A stretch of DNA of 33,696 nucleotides from Nitrospira sp. (GCA_013696305.1 JACCYV010000262.1:1-33696), one strand, 5' to 3'; counted from the stretch's first letter, positions 8,344 through 17,479 are shown. The notes: a model not told the origin generated them from the letters alone. Numbers and translations are program-made.

Positions 8344-9125
8344 TTAAGGGGCCCTCTCACGCTCAGGCGCGTCTTCTCCACAGTTCTACCACGTCGAATG
8401 AGACGGATCGACTGGCTGCTACTGATTTGGTGAAAAGCTTCCGGAGCCGCAAGGTGGTGAAAGGCGTCTCGCTTGACGTGCAGGCGGGCGAGGTGGTCGG
8501 ATTACTGGGGCCGAACGGAGCCGGAAAGACGACGATCTTCGACATGATGGTGGGACTCTGTCAGCCCGATGAGGGGCAGATTACTTTGAGCGGCGATGAC
8601 ATCACCGATCTGCCCATGTATAAGCGAGCTCGTCGCGGCATCGGCTACTTGCCGCAGGAATCGTCGGTGTTCCGTCGCCTGTCGGTGGAACACAATATCC
8701 TTGCGATTCTGGAGATGCTGGGCTATTCGAGAAGTGAACGGGTGGAGCGTGTGGAAACATTGTTGAAGGAACTCGATCTGGTGCATATTCGCAAAAGTAA
8801 GGCCTATGCCTTGTCGGGAGGGGAGCGTCGGCGTCTGGAGATCACCCGAGCGCTGGCAACCAGTCCTCTGTTTATGTTGCTCGATGAACCCTTCGCCGGT
8901 ATCGATCCCATTGCAGTGGCCGATATTCAGCAGATCATCATTCGTTTGAAGCAACGCGACATCGGAGTGTTGATCACCGACCACAATGTCCGGGAGACGC
9001 TTTCGATTACCGATCGTGCTTATATTATCAATGAAGGATCAATTCTGGAATCGGGTCCGCCAGGGGTGATCGAAAAAAGTGAAATGGCGAGAGCCGTCTA
9101 TCTCGGCGAAGGATTCCGCCTTTAG
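8340..9125 (+). CDS. lptB: LPS export ABC transporter ATPase LptB
   Basis: LptB powers extraction of LPS from the inner membrane with LptF and LptG. The 261-aa protein contains Walker [10 protein letters not shown], a Q-loop in [18 protein letters not shown] (typical of LptB), the ABC signature LSGGERRR, Walker [10 protein letters not shown] and the switch His in [11 protein letters not shown]. About 25 N-terminal residues before [13 protein letters not shown] are extra compared with the shortest LptB. The start overlaps lptA by ATGA, and rpoN follows 15 bases later, an arrangement widespread in Gram-negative bacteria. LptF and LptG are not in the window. Confidence 0.93.
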   Translation: MIKGPSHAQARLLHSSTTSNETDRLAATDLVKSFRSRKVVKGVSLDVQAGEVVGLLGPNGAGKTTIFDMMVGLCQPDEGQITLSGDDITDLPMYKRARRGIGYLPQESSVFRRLSVEHNILAILEMLGYSRSERVERVETLLKELDLVHIRKSKAYALSGGERRRLEITRALATSPLFMLLDEPFAGIDPIAVADIQQIIIRLKQRDIGVLITDHNVRETLSITDRAYIINEGSILESGPPGVIEKSEMARAVYLGEGFRL

Positions 9126-9140
9126 TAGAGCGAGTGTGCG

Positions 9141-10655
9141 ATGAAGCTACGGCTGGATCTCAGGCTCAGTCAAAAACTCATTATGACGCCGCAGTTGCAG
9201 CAGGCGATCAAACTGTTGCAGTTGTCCCGGCTAGAGCTTCAGCAGAGTCTGCAACAGCATCTCATGGAAAATCCGTTATTGGATGAATTGGTGACGGAAA
9301 CTGAAGAGAACGAAGAAGCGGCGACCACCGATCGTGAACAGTCGGAAACTCCGACCACCGCGTCCAGTGACACGCGGAGCGAAAGCGACGACAAGCCCGC
9401 TGAGAGCGGGGAAAATGCCGAAGAGTTCTCGGCGTCGAGCTGGGAAGACTATTTTGATACGGATCTGCGTCGCGGTGAGACGGAGCACAGCTCATCCAAG
9501 GAGGAGTTCCCGTCTTATGAACAAACCGTCGCAAAGTTCACCTCGTTGGAAGACCATCTAGTCTGGCAGCTGTCCTTATCGGGTCTCTCGGACCGGGAAA
9601 AGGCCATTGGGCGTCTCATCATCGGTAATCTGGATGACGACGGATATCTTCGGATGACCTTGGATGAGCTGGTGTCAGGAACGGTCTATACCGTGGCAGA
9701 GGCTGAGTCGGTCCTGAAGGACGTCCAAGGCTTCGATCCCAACGGAGTAGCCGCGAGAGATTTGCCCGAATGTCTTCTTCTTCAGCTCAAGTTTTTAGGG
9801 CGGAGTCAAATTGGTTCCTTGGGGTCTCGTCCCGGTGTGCTGAAGGGGTCGGTGTTAGAAGGCATCGTGCTGCACCATTTGAAGGATCTGGAAAAGAAGC
9901 AATACAGCCGAATAGCCAAGGCCTTAAATATTTCGATGGAGGATGTGTTTCAAGCAACCCGGATCATAGAGGGGTTGGAGCCGAAACCTGGACGTCCCTT
10001 CTCGAATACTCAGAATTATGCCATCGTGCCGGATGTATTCGTCGTCAAGACCGAAGGTGAGTGGGAAGTCTTGCTCAATGACGACGGCCTCCCTCGTATG
10101 CGCATCAGCCCCTATTACAAGCAAATGATGTCTTCTGGACAGTCGGGGACAGCGGAAACCAAGGCCTATTTGGATGACAAGCTGCGCGCGGCCCAATGGG
10201 TGATCCGGAGCATTGAACAGCGCAACAAGACGATCGTGAAAGTCGTGTCAAGCATCGTGAAGTTTCAAGAGGGATTTTTCGAACGCGGCATCCAATATTT
10301 GAAGCCGCTGGTACTCAAGCAAGTCGCTGAAGACATCGGCATGCATGAGTCCACCATCAGCCGAGTGACCGCCAACAAATACATGTATTGTCCGCAGGGG
10401 ATGTTGGAGTTGAAATTTTTCTTTAACGCAGGTCTCCAGCGAGTTGATCAACCGCTGGATATGCTGTCCTCTCTGACAGTGCGTGAAATGATTCGAAAGA
10501 TGGTGGCAGCGGAAGATGCACGCAAGCCACTGAAGGACGAGGAAATTGCCGCAAAGCTTCGTATCCAGCAAGTCTTGATTGCCCGCCGGACAGTGGCCAA
10601 ATATCGCGCGGAGGACAATATCCCCTCTGCGACTCAACGAAAGCGGTTCTTTTAG
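9141..10655 (+). CDS. rpoN: RNA polymerase sigma-54 factor
   Basis: Sigma-54 directs RNA polymerase to -24/-12 promoters that need AAA+ activators. The 504-aa protein has the Gln/Leu-rich region I (LSQKLIMTPQLQQAIKLLQL), an acidic low-complexity region II (about residues 50-120), the core-binding domain, the helix-turn-helix region (VAEDIGMHESTISRVTANKY) and the RpoN box ARRTVAKYR at residues 481-489. It lies 15 bases after lptB, a common synteny. No enhancer-binding activator is encoded in this window, so its targets here are unknown. Confidence 0.96.
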   Translation: MKLRLDLRLSQKLIMTPQLQQAIKLLQLSRLELQQSLQQHLMENPLLDELVTETEENEEAATTDREQSETPTTASSDTRSESDDKPAESGENAEEFSASSWEDYFDTDLRRGETEHSSSKEEFPSYEQTVAKFTSLEDHLVWQLSLSGLSDREKAIGRLIIGNLDDDGYLRMTLDELVSGTVYTVAEAESVLKDVQGFDPNGVAARDLPECLLLQLKFLGRSQIGSLGSRPGVLKGSVLEGIVLHHLKDLEKKQYSRIAKALNISMEDVFQATRIIEGLEPKPGRPFSNTQNYAIVPDVFVVKTEGEWEVLLNDDGLPRMRISPYYKQMMSSGQSGTAETKAYLDDKLRAAQWVIRSIEQRNKTIVKVVSSIVKFQEGFFERGIQYLKPLVLKQVAEDIGMHESTISRVTANKYMYCPQGMLELKFFFNAGLQRVDQPLDMLSSLTVREMIRKMVAAEDARKPLKDEEIAAKLRIQQVLIARRTVAKYRAEDNIPSATQRKRFF

Positions 10656-10673
10656 GTGTCAAAGTCCGACACC
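10655..10673 (+). other. Hairpin at the rpoN stop codon
   Basis: GGTGTC (10655-10660) pairs with GACACC (10668-10673) around a 7-base loop, beginning on the last base of the rpoN stop. No T-run follows. It may separate rpoN and hpf expression, but a 6-bp stem can arise by chance. Confidence 0.3.
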
Positions 10674-10759
10674 ATGGAGAAGGCTCTGTGTGCGAACAAC
10701 AATCGTCGCTACGGGCTCGAGCGCCTGGTGGTGCTGGCGGTCCGAGAAATGAGGATGGC

Positions 10760-11317
10760 ATGCGATTGATGATCACGGGACGGCATGTAGCGGTCACCTC
10801 TGCCTTGCGGGAGTATGTTGAAACACGTATGGAACGACTCGATCGCTACGGACTGAAGCTAGGAACGTTGCAAATTCTTCTCAGTTTGGAGAAGTTTCAC
10901 CATGTGGCCGAAGTCGTAGGAGTCGTGCAGGGGCGGCGTCTTCAAGCGAAAACGTCCACCGAAGAAATGTATGCCTCTATCGATGAGGTCGTGGATAAGC
11001 TCGGGGCGCAATTGCGAAAATTGAAAGAGCGGCGTGCGAATCACAAATTCGGCGATCAGCCACGCGTACGTGCGTTGGTGCGTAGGGTCCCGAGCCCGGA
11101 CGATGGCGAGGTGGAAGTCGTGCATCCCACACTGGAGACGATGAGTGTCGATGAGGCTATTGCCGCGCTTCATGCGAATCAGCTGGGTGTGCTCATGTTC
11201 ATGAATGCCGTCTCGGGGAATGTTCAGGTTCTCCAGCGGCTGCCCACTGGGAAAGTGTCTCTGATCGATCCCGCGCGTGACCGCGCCCGCGCCCGCGCAT
11301 CTCATGGCCGCGCTTAA
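10760..11317 (+). CDS. hpf: Ribosome hibernation promoting factor, long form
   Basis: Long HPF dimerises 70S ribosomes into inactive 100S particles in stationary phase. ATG 10760 gives 185 aa, with the S30EA/HPF domain starting MRLMITGRHVAVTSALREYV and a C-terminal dimerisation domain with the typical PTLETMSVDEAIAALHANQLGVLMFMNAVSG. GAGG at 10751-10754 supports this start. A GTG at 10688 with GGAGAAGG before it would add 24 residues without family resemblance, so it is the less likely alternative. It lies between rpoN and rapZ; the C-terminal tail is Arg/Ala-rich and overlaps rapZ. Confidence 0.92.
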   Translation: MRLMITGRHVAVTSALREYVETRMERLDRYGLKLGTLQILLSLEKFHHVAEVVGVVQGRRLQAKTSTEEMYASIDEVVDKLGAQLRKLKERRANHKFGDQPRVRALVRRVPSPDDGEVEVVHPTLETMSVDEAIAALHANQLGVLMFMNAVSGNVQVLQRLPTGKVSLIDPARDRARARASHGRA

Positions 11318-12170
11318 TCTGGTCGTCATCAGCGGCCTTTCCGGATCCGGAAAGAGCCATGCCCTGAAGGCTTTCGAAGATGCGGGTTATTTCTGCGTCG
11401 ATAATCTCCCCCCGGCCCTCCTTCCCACCTTCGTCGAATTGTGCCATCAGCAAGGGGGCGAGATTAAGAATGTCGCCCTCGGAATCGATATTCGTGAACG
11501 GGTGTTCTTTGGAGACTTGGCGAAGGTCTTGGGTGAGTTGAAGTCGCAGGGACATGCCCTGCAACTCGTATTTCTGGAAGCGCATGAAGAAGTGCTGGTT
11601 CGCCGGTTTTCAGAAAGCCGTCGCCCGCACCCTCTGTTGCCCGACCTGCCGGTGGTGGAGGGGGTGCGGTTCGAGCGCGAGCGACTCAGTGAACTCCGGA
11701 AGCACGCCGATCAAGTGATCGATACGTCCAGTATTACTGTGCATGAGTTGCGTGATCTCCTGATCAGGCAATTTCGTCAAGATACGACCGCTCGCCGCAT
11801 GACCATTTCCCTGGTCACGTTCGGGTATAAATTCGGAGTGCCTTATGACATCGACCTTCTCTTCGATGTCCGTTTTATCCGAAACCCCTTCTTTGTGCCG
11901 GAACTGAAAGCGTTGACCGGAGAGGATGACCGGGTTCAGCAGTATGTGTTCGGGGATCCCACCGCCGGCCAATTTCTTGACCATTTGCAGGGATTGTTTG
12001 CCTTTCTAATTCCCTTGTTCGAGCGAGACCAGCGCAGTTACCTCAGCATCGGCCTCGGTTGTACCGGGGGACGTCATCGATCTGTGACGATGGCCTTACG
12101 CCTCCGGGAGCGCTTCGCCGCTCTCGGCTATGATGTCTCTGTCACCCACCGGGACCTGCAAAAATCCTAG
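11304..12170 (+). CDS. rapZ: RNase adapter / nucleotide-binding protein RapZ (YvcJ family)
   Basis: In enterobacteria RapZ senses glucosamine-6-phosphate and guides RNase E to the GlmZ sRNA; in other phyla this P-loop family's role is less clear. ATG 11304 gives 288 aa, close to the usual 284, with Walker A GLSGSGKS at residues 11-18 and the following YFCVDNLPPALLP. The C-terminal domain has FGYKFGVPYDIDLLFDVRF, the NPF motif, and GCTGGRHRSV. The ORF track's GTG at 11277 would lengthen a protein that already begins correctly. It overlaps hpf by 14 bases. ptsN and npr, its neighbours in enterobacteria, are missing. Confidence 0.92.
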   Translation: MAALNLVVISGLSGSGKSHALKAFEDAGYFCVDNLPPALLPTFVELCHQQGGEIKNVALGIDIRERVFFGDLAKVLGELKSQGHALQLVFLEAHEEVLVRRFSESRRPHPLLPDLPVVEGVRFERERLSELRKHADQVIDTSSITVHELRDLLIRQFRQDTTARRMTISLVTFGYKFGVPYDIDLLFDVRFIRNPFFVPELKALTGEDDRVQQYVFGDPTAGQFLDHLQGLFAFLIPLFERDQRSYLSIGLGCTGGRHRSVTMALRLRERFAALGYDVSVTHRDLQKS

Positions 12171-12223
12171 CGTTCTCGCGTCTGTCGGATTCCCCCCACG
12201 TCCGCCTCGCATCGTCCGCTTTC

Positions 12224-12251
12224 TTGACAGGCGGACTATATCAACTATACT
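12224..12251 (+). promoter_or_regulatory. Strong sigma-70 promoter before the HTH gene and pil operon
   Basis: TTGACA at 12224-12229 matches the -35 consensus fully, and TATACT at 12246-12251 matches the -10 at five of six, with a 16-base spacer. TCCGCCT (12201-12207) and AGGCGGA (12229-12235) form a 7-bp inverted repeat whose right half touches the -35 element, a possible operator. The predicted start near 12258 gives a short leader before GTG 12303. Confidence 0.72.
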
Positions 12252-12302
12252 TAATTCTGTGAGCGCGATTTATACGATCAATAGCGGCGTTGGAGGCGGT
12301 GC

Positions 12303-12515
12303 GTGAAGAAAGTCAACGATGTTTCCAGGAAGAAATTGTACAAGACCAACGAGGTCTGCGAGATGTTCGATATCTCGCGCGCCACATTATTTCGTTGGGA
12401 ACGGGAAGGGTTGATCCCGGGGCCACCGCGCGATTGGCGGAACTGGCGCCTGTATTCTGCGGAGAATGTCGAGCAAATCAGGCACGCAATGGACGGTCGA
12501 AAAGAGGTTGCGTAG
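12303..12515 (+). CDS. Small MerR-like helix-turn-helix DNA-binding protein
   Basis: This 70-aa protein is essentially one winged HTH of the MerR/HTH_17 type: LYKTNEVCEMFDISRATLFRWEREGLIPGP followed by the wing DWRNWRLYSAENVEQI. It has no effector or dimerisation coiled coil, unlike full-length MerR regulators. The start is GTG 12303 with GGAGG six bases upstream; the overlapping ORF from 12290 in another frame has no such support. It is the first gene after a strong promoter and is followed 7 bases later by pilM, so it probably belongs to the pil transcript and may regulate it. The target is unknown. Confidence 0.8.
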   Translation: MKKVNDVSRKKLYKTNEVCEMFDISRATLFRWEREGLIPGPPRDWRNWRLYSAENVEQIRHAMDGRKEVA

Positions 12516-12522
12516 AGAGGGC

Positions 12523-13626
12523 ATGAGCATGCTGGCGTCACTCAAAAATCTGACCAATCTGGATTTCCTCTCCCTGTTTTCCCCTCAACGGCAATTGTTG
12601 GGCCTCGATATCGGCTCAAGCAGTATTAAGTTGGTTCAGATCAAGGAACATCGAGGTCGATATACCTTGCAAAAATTCGGTGTGAAGGAATTGGAACCGG
12701 AAGTGATCGTTGACGGCACCGTCATGGATGAAGGACGAGTCGTATCAAGCATTAAAGAGCTGCTGGCCGAACACAATGTCAAACTTAAGCAGGTCGCCAT
12801 TTCTATTTCCGGTCATGCGGTCATCGTCAAGAAGATCAGTCTCCCGCCTATGCCTGACGAAGAGCTCGACGGGCAGGTGAAACTCTCGGCAGAGCAGTAT
12901 ATCCCGTTCGACATCAACGAAGTGAATCTCGATTTTCACGTCTTGCCCCCGTCTGAGAACGCCGATCAACAGGACGAAATGTCCGTCATACTAGTCGCAG
13001 CGAAAAAGGACAAAGTCAACGAATTGACCGAGTTGGTGAAGGCCGCGGGATTGATTCCCATCGTGATGGATGTCGACGCCTTTGCGGTAGAAAATATGTA
13101 CGGCGTGACCTCTCCCACCTCGCAAGACGACACCACGACACTGGTGAACATCGGCGCCAGCGTCATGAACGTGAATATTGTACGCGGGGGTATGTCTCTC
13201 TTTACCCGCGATATCCCCTTGGGGGGAAATCGGTACTCCGAAGCTGTGCAGCGGGAGATCGGAGTGTCTTTCGAGGAAGCGGAACAATTGAAGAAAAGCG
13301 ACCGGGACGACGACCATACACTCGCCGCTGTGATGGAAAGCGTCAATGCGGAAGTGGCATCGGAGATTGCGCGCACGATCGATTATTTCAAGACGACATC
13401 TTCGGACAGCGAGATTACGCGTGTACTACTGTGCGGTGGGGGCGCCAAGGTCAGAGGTTTGGCCCAACAGCTTCGCGATCGAATGCATCTTGAGGTGGAC
13501 ATCGCGAATCCTTTCAATGAGATCGACACCTCGCTATGCGATGTTGATCCCGATGTTCTGGCAGAGATGGGGCCGCTCGCTGCCGTGGGGGTAGGCCTCG
13601 CACTTCGGACGGTGGGGGATCGATGA
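12523..13626 (+). CDS. pilM: Type IV pilus assembly protein PilM
   Basis: PilM is an actin-like cytoplasmic ATPase-fold protein that binds the N-terminus of PilN and links the pilus motor to the periplasmic alignment complex. ATG 12523 (367 aa) has AGAGAGGG just upstream; the ORF track start at 12466 lies inside the preceding gene. The N-terminal phosphate-1 motif LGLDIGSSSIKLVQI, the IGASVMNVNIV segment and the adenosine motif RVLLCGGGAKVRGL are visible. The stop overlaps pilN by ATGA. It is the first gene of pilMNOPQ. Confidence 0.94.
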   Translation: MSMLASLKNLTNLDFLSLFSPQRQLLGLDIGSSSIKLVQIKEHRGRYTLQKFGVKELEPEVIVDGTVMDEGRVVSSIKELLAEHNVKLKQVAISISGHAVIVKKISLPPMPDEELDGQVKLSAEQYIPFDINEVNLDFHVLPPSENADQQDEMSVILVAAKKDKVNELTELVKAAGLIPIVMDVDAFAVENMYGVTSPTSQDDTTTLVNIGASVMNVNIVRGGMSLFTRDIPLGGNRYSEAVQREIGVSFEEAEQLKKSDRDDDHTLAAVMESVNAEVASEIARTIDYFKTTSSDSEITRVLLCGGGAKVRGLAQQLRDRMHLEVDIANPFNEIDTSLCDVDPDVLAEMGPLAAVGVGLALRTVGDR

Positions 13627-14177
13627 TTAGAATCAACTTACTTGCAACGGGACCCAAGGCCAGAAAAGTTAAACCGCAGTGGGATGTTCGCGCCGAGGCG
13701 TTGCTTGGTGTCGGCGTGCTCCTAATCACCCTCACGGGTTGCTGGTATTACGCGTCCTCCCTCGATGACGAGATCCAGGCTAAGCAGAATGAGAAACAGG
13801 GCAAGGACACACAGGTTGCCCGGCTGAAAGAGCAGGTGAAGGCGGTCCAAGACTTTGAAGAGAAGAAAAAACAGCTCGAGGCGAAGAATCGCATCATCGA
13901 CGAATTGGAAAAGAGCCGAACCGGTCCGGTGAAAGTGCTGGACCATGTCAGCCAAAGCCTCAATCCGCTCAAGGTCTGGCTCGTGCGAATGCACCTCAAG
14001 GGCAGCAACGTCGAACTCGAAGGACGGGCCATGACGAACGACGACGTGGTCGAGTTCGTGAACAACCTTCGGCGTACCGATCAGTTCGGAACCATCAAGC
14101 TGATGGAGAGCCGAGCCGGACAAGAAAACAAGATAAATACGTATCAATTCAAACTTGACCTGTCGATGAAAGGCTAA
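13623..14177 (+). CDS. pilN: Type IV pilus assembly protein PilN
   Basis: PilN is a bitopic inner-membrane protein that binds PilM through its short cytoplasmic N-terminus and pairs with PilO in the periplasm. The 184-aa protein starts with the conserved MIRINLLATGPKARK, the PilM-binding INLL motif. One membrane segment follows (about residues 24-44), then a long coiled coil (residues about 50-95) and a small periplasmic domain (KVWLVRMHLKGSNVELEGRA). It overlaps pilM by ATGA and ends one base before pilO. Confidence 0.93.
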   Translation: MIRINLLATGPKARKVKPQWDVRAEALLGVGVLLITLTGCWYYASSLDDEIQAKQNEKQGKDTQVARLKEQVKAVQDFEEKKKQLEAKNRIIDELEKSRTGPVKVLDHVSQSLNPLKVWLVRMHLKGSNVELEGRAMTNDDVVEFVNNLRRTDQFGTIKLMESRAGQENKINTYQFKLDLSMKG

Positions 14178-14178
14178 C

Positions 14179-14802
14179 ATGAGTCTGAATGCGATCGGTC
14201 TTGACAGCCTCCGCAGTATTCCGACGGGCCAAAAAGTTGCACTGCTTGGATTGCTCGTGGCGGCGATTCTGGTCGGGTTCTATTTTTATGTCGTCGATCC
14301 CAAGAGCGCTGAATTGGTGGTGGTCCAAGGGCAGGTGGCCCAGTTGGATACTGAGATTCAGAATCTGACGCTCAAGGTGAAACATCTGGACGAACTTATG
14401 GCGGCGAGCAAACAACTGGAGATCGAGCTGGCGGCGAAAAAAGAGCGTCTCCCGCCGGAAGAGGAAGCGGTGATGTTACTCAAGCAAGTGTCGGATCTGG
14501 GGCTCCGACTGGGGTTGGACGTTCGGCTCTGGAAGCCAGGGGCGCAGGCTGAGGACCCATCAAAATTATTTATCCGGATGCCGATCAATGTGGAGGTAGC
14601 CGGTGGATACCACACCGCGGCCATCTTTTTCGACCGGATCAGCAAATTATCCCGCATCGTCACGGTCCAGGACGTGCGAATCGGGGCGCCTCGTGTCGAT
14701 CAAGGTCGTGTGGTCACGCAAACGGTGTTCGATCTGGTGGCGTATGCCGCCCCGCAGGAAAAGAAATCCGTCATGCCGGCACCAGCGGCGAAGCCGAAGT
14801 GA
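14179..14802 (+). CDS. pilO: Type IV pilus assembly protein PilO
   Basis: PilO forms the inner-membrane alignment subcomplex with PilN and contacts PilP. The 207-aa sequence has one N-terminal membrane span (VALLGLLVAAILVGFYFYVV), a coiled coil rich in Leu, Glu and Lys (about residues 45-90) and a ferredoxin-like periplasmic domain containing IRMPINVEVAGGYHTAAIFF, which is typical of PilO. The C-terminus is Pro/Ala/Lys-rich. It starts one base after the pilN stop and is followed by pilP. Confidence 0.93.
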   Translation: MSLNAIGLDSLRSIPTGQKVALLGLLVAAILVGFYFYVVDPKSAELVVVQGQVAQLDTEIQNLTLKVKHLDELMAASKQLEIELAAKKERLPPEEEAVMLLKQVSDLGLRLGLDVRLWKPGAQAEDPSKLFIRMPINVEVAGGYHTAAIFFDRISKLSRIVTVQDVRIGAPRVDQGRVVTQTVFDLVAYAAPQEKKSVMPAPAAKPK

Positions 14803-14843
14803 GGAGTGGAGCCAGGCTCCTGTCCAACGCGAGGGGAAGCACC

Positions 14844-15458
14844 GTGAAGATACGAGTATGGCGAAGTGAGTGGATGAGATCGGTGGGCATCGGGGCGGTG
14901 GTGCTGGCGGTTGGAGGGACCGCCCTGCCCGTCGAGTCACGGCACTTCCCCCACCTGCGCCAAGTCGCCTCCATGCGTCCGGCAGACTCCCTCAAAGTGA
15001 TGCCCCTGCCTGATGCGAAAAGGTCAGTGCCGGCTGTCGAACCGCCGGCCTCCCCCGTTGACACTGGGATCTCACAGCCAGGGGATTCGTTGTCGCTTGA
15101 ATTTCCCGGAGCATCGTACGATCCATCCGGTCGTCGTGATCCCTTCTTGCCGATGTATCAGCCTGGCCAGCAGGTAGAGCCGGATTCCAGTCTTCCCCCT
15201 CTACAGCGTGTCGGCCTCACGGAGCTGAGTTTGATCGGTGTGCTCTGGGGAAATTACGGGTACACGGCCATGGTCCAAACGCCGGACGGCAAAGGGTACA
15301 GTATTCGCCGCGGAACCAGGATCGGGCCCAACAATGGTGTGGTCAGTTCAATCACCGAACGAGGCATCATCGTTCAAGAGCGGTTCACGGACGTGTACGG
15401 GAACAAACAGGAGCGGGAATATGTCAAGCTCTTGCACCCGAAAGAGGGCACAGAATGA
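14844..15458 (+). CDS. pilP: Type IV pilus assembly protein PilP
   Basis: PilP links the inner-membrane PilNO complex to the secretin PilQ. GTG 14844, with GAGGGGAAG upstream, gives 204 aa with a hydrophobic N-terminal segment (RSVGIGAVVLAVGGTAL). The PilP beta-domain is seen in YDPSGRRDPFLPM, ELSLIGVLWGNYGYTAMVQTP and YSIRRGTRIGPNNG. The ORF track start at 14799 overlaps pilO and has no ribosome-binding site. No lipobox cysteine is visible, although many PilP proteins are lipoproteins. The stop overlaps the pilQ start (ATGA). Confidence 0.9.
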   Translation: MKIRVWRSEWMRSVGIGAVVLAVGGTALPVESRHFPHLRQVASMRPADSLKVMPLPDAKRSVPAVEPPASPVDTGISQPGDSLSLEFPGASYDPSGRRDPFLPMYQPGQQVEPDSSLPPLQRVGLTELSLIGVLWGNYGYTAMVQTPDGKGYSIRRGTRIGPNNGVVSSITERGIIVQERFTDVYGNKQEREYVKLLHPKEGTE

Positions 15459-17452
15459 AACAAACACTGGTTGGTGTTCATCCGCTGCTGAGTGTGACGG
15501 TGATTGCCGGGTTGTTAGGGTGGGCCGGGTATGGGCTGGCTGCCGCGCCAGCCGAGACAACCGGACTACCTGGGTTCACTCAGGCCGCCGATCAAGGCAC
15601 AGCAGTTCCGTTGGCAGCGCTAGCACTCGACACCGAGCCTGCCATGGTCGTTGGCCCCGTGGCAACTATGTTGAGGAAGGTTGAAGCCAAGCCTGACGGG
15701 AGTCGGATGGCGTTGGTCCTGACGGGCAACGGCGTGCTCTCCCATACGGTGAAGATGATAGGGGATCGTCGGATGGTCCTCGATATGCCGCATATTCAGT
15801 CGGATGCACACCAGTCGCATTTAATTGTCGGTCACCCCCTGCTGTCGCGAGTTCGGTTTGGGTACCATCCCGATAAAATTCGACTTGTGCTGGATTTGAC
15901 GCAGCCCATCGCCCACACCATCGATTCGTCCGACGGCTACCTGATTGTCACCCTGGCGCCAAAGTCGGTTGTCGCCCTGAATGAGCCGGCAGTTGCGGAC
16001 ATTGGTCTGACGCCGTGGTCCGAGTCAGAGGCAGAGCGCCGGGGGTCGTTCGAAGGACGACGGTCCGCGGCTCATCCGATGCTGGTCGCCCACAAGTCAC
16101 CGAAGGCCTTGTTGCATATTCAACCCATCCAACTCACGACTGAGTCGTTTCAGAAAGAAGAAAAGAAGTCAGACACCGGTAACGAAGTGGTGAACGGACC
16201 TTCACGGTTTGTCGGCCGGCGCATTTCGCTCGATTTCCAACAAGCCGATATCAGCAACGTGTTGCGATTGATCGCCGAGGTCAGCGGGTTCAACATCGTG
16301 GTCGGTGAGGGTGTCAAAAGCAAAGTCACCATGAAGCTGGCGAATGTGCCTTGGGATCAGGCGCTCGAGATGCTCCTGAAGATGAATGCGCTTGGTATGA
16401 TCCGGCAGGGAAATATCGTGTGGGTCGACACCCTGCAAAATATTTCTAAACAACAAGACGAAGAGGCGCACGCCAAGGACTCCAAGGCCAAGGCCGAGCC
16501 GATCGTCACGCGCGTATTTTACATCCGAAACCTCAATGCGATGGAAGTGCAAACATCGCTGCGGCAAAACTTGAGTCCGCGCGGGACGATGACCGTCAGC
16601 GCGGCGAGCAATGCCCTCATTATTAGCGATACGGAATCTAAGCTGGAAGTTCTGCGGCAATTGCTCGATGGCGTGGATCTTGAGGTGCCACAAGTGCAGA
16701 TCGAGGCACGCATCGTCCAGGCGGATACGACCTACACACGTTCGCTCGGTGTCCAGTGGGGCATCTCAAACGTCAATCAGTTGGGAGCCTCGAGTGGAAC
16801 GTCTGCATTCAGGACCGGGACGACGGGGGCATTCGGTGCCCAGGTCTCGGATTTTCTCATCAACTTGCCTGCAAACCCTGGATTGCCATCCGTGCCAGGA
16901 GCCGGATTTTCGATCGGGAAAACCGATGGTGCGCTGTTGGACTTGCGGCTATCGGCCGGTGAATTGCTGGGATTAACGAAGGTCATTGCGGCGCCTAAGA
17001 TCACTACGCTGGATAAACGAGATGCCAAGATTGCGCAAGGAGAGTCCATCCCGTTTCAGACCACCTCTTTACAGGGAACGCAGACCACGTTCGTGGATGC
17101 AAACCTGGAGCTGAACGTGACTCCTCAAATCACCTCGCGGGATCCGAAGGAGGTCGGCAAGCAAATTCTCATGAAAGTTCGAGCCACTAGAAATGCCGTC
17201 GGTGCGCGGAGTAACCCCGCCGGTCCAAGCATTGACCGTCGCGAGGCCACAACGCAGGTGTTAGTGCGCGATGGGGAGACGATGGTCATCGGCGGTGTCT
17301 TCGTCGATACCCAATCCAACAACGTGGCGGGTATCCCGTATCTGTCACGGATTCCGGTCTTAGGATGGTTGTTCAAGAGCAAGACCGAGAACGTCTCCAA
17401 ACAGGAGCTCTTGATCTTTCTGACGCCGACCATTGTCCGATCCACAACTTGA
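15455..17452 (+). CDS. pilQ: Type IV pilus secretin PilQ
   Basis: PilQ forms the outer-membrane ring through which the pilus passes. The 665-aa protein has a signal-like N-terminus and an AMIN domain (about residues 70-170) that may bind peptidoglycan. The STN/N0 domain follows (SLDFQQADISNVLRLIAEVSGFNIVV), then the secretin N1 repeat (VFYIRNLNAMEVQTSL) and the C-terminal secretin domain, from VPQVQIEARIVQ through IPYLSRIPVLGWLF to ELLIFLTPTIV. It overlaps pilP and is the last pil gene before a terminator hairpin. Confidence 0.95.
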   Translation: MKQTLVGVHPLLSVTVIAGLLGWAGYGLAAAPAETTGLPGFTQAADQGTAVPLAALALDTEPAMVVGPVATMLRKVEAKPDGSRMALVLTGNGVLSHTVKMIGDRRMVLDMPHIQSDAHQSHLIVGHPLLSRVRFGYHPDKIRLVLDLTQPIAHTIDSSDGYLIVTLAPKSVVALNEPAVADIGLTPWSESEAERRGSFEGRRSAAHPMLVAHKSPKALLHIQPIQLTTESFQKEEKKSDTGNEVVNGPSRFVGRRISLDFQQADISNVLRLIAEVSGFNIVVGEGVKSKVTMKLANVPWDQALEMLLKMNALGMIRQGNIVWVDTLQNISKQQDEEAHAKDSKAKAEPIVTRVFYIRNLNAMEVQTSLRQNLSPRGTMTVSAASNALIISDTESKLEVLRQLLDGVDLEVPQVQIEARIVQADTTYTRSLGVQWGISNVNQLGASSGTSAFRTGTTGAFGAQVSDFLINLPANPGLPSVPGAGFSIGKTDGALLDLRLSAGELLGLTKVIAAPKITTLDKRDAKIAQGESIPFQTTSLQGTQTTFVDANLELNVTPQITSRDPKEVGKQILMKVRATRNAVGARSNPAGPSIDRREATTQVLVRDGETMVIGGVFVDTQSNNVAGIPYLSRIPVLGWLFKSKTENVSKQELLIFLTPTIVRSTT

Positions 17453-17479
17453 CAGGTCCTCACGCGACGAGCTAATAAT

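Noticed and set aside
12290-12526. 78-aa ORF overlapping the MerR-like gene in another frame.
   Set aside because: The frame at 12303 has the GGAGG site at proper distance and a clear HTH; this one has neither.
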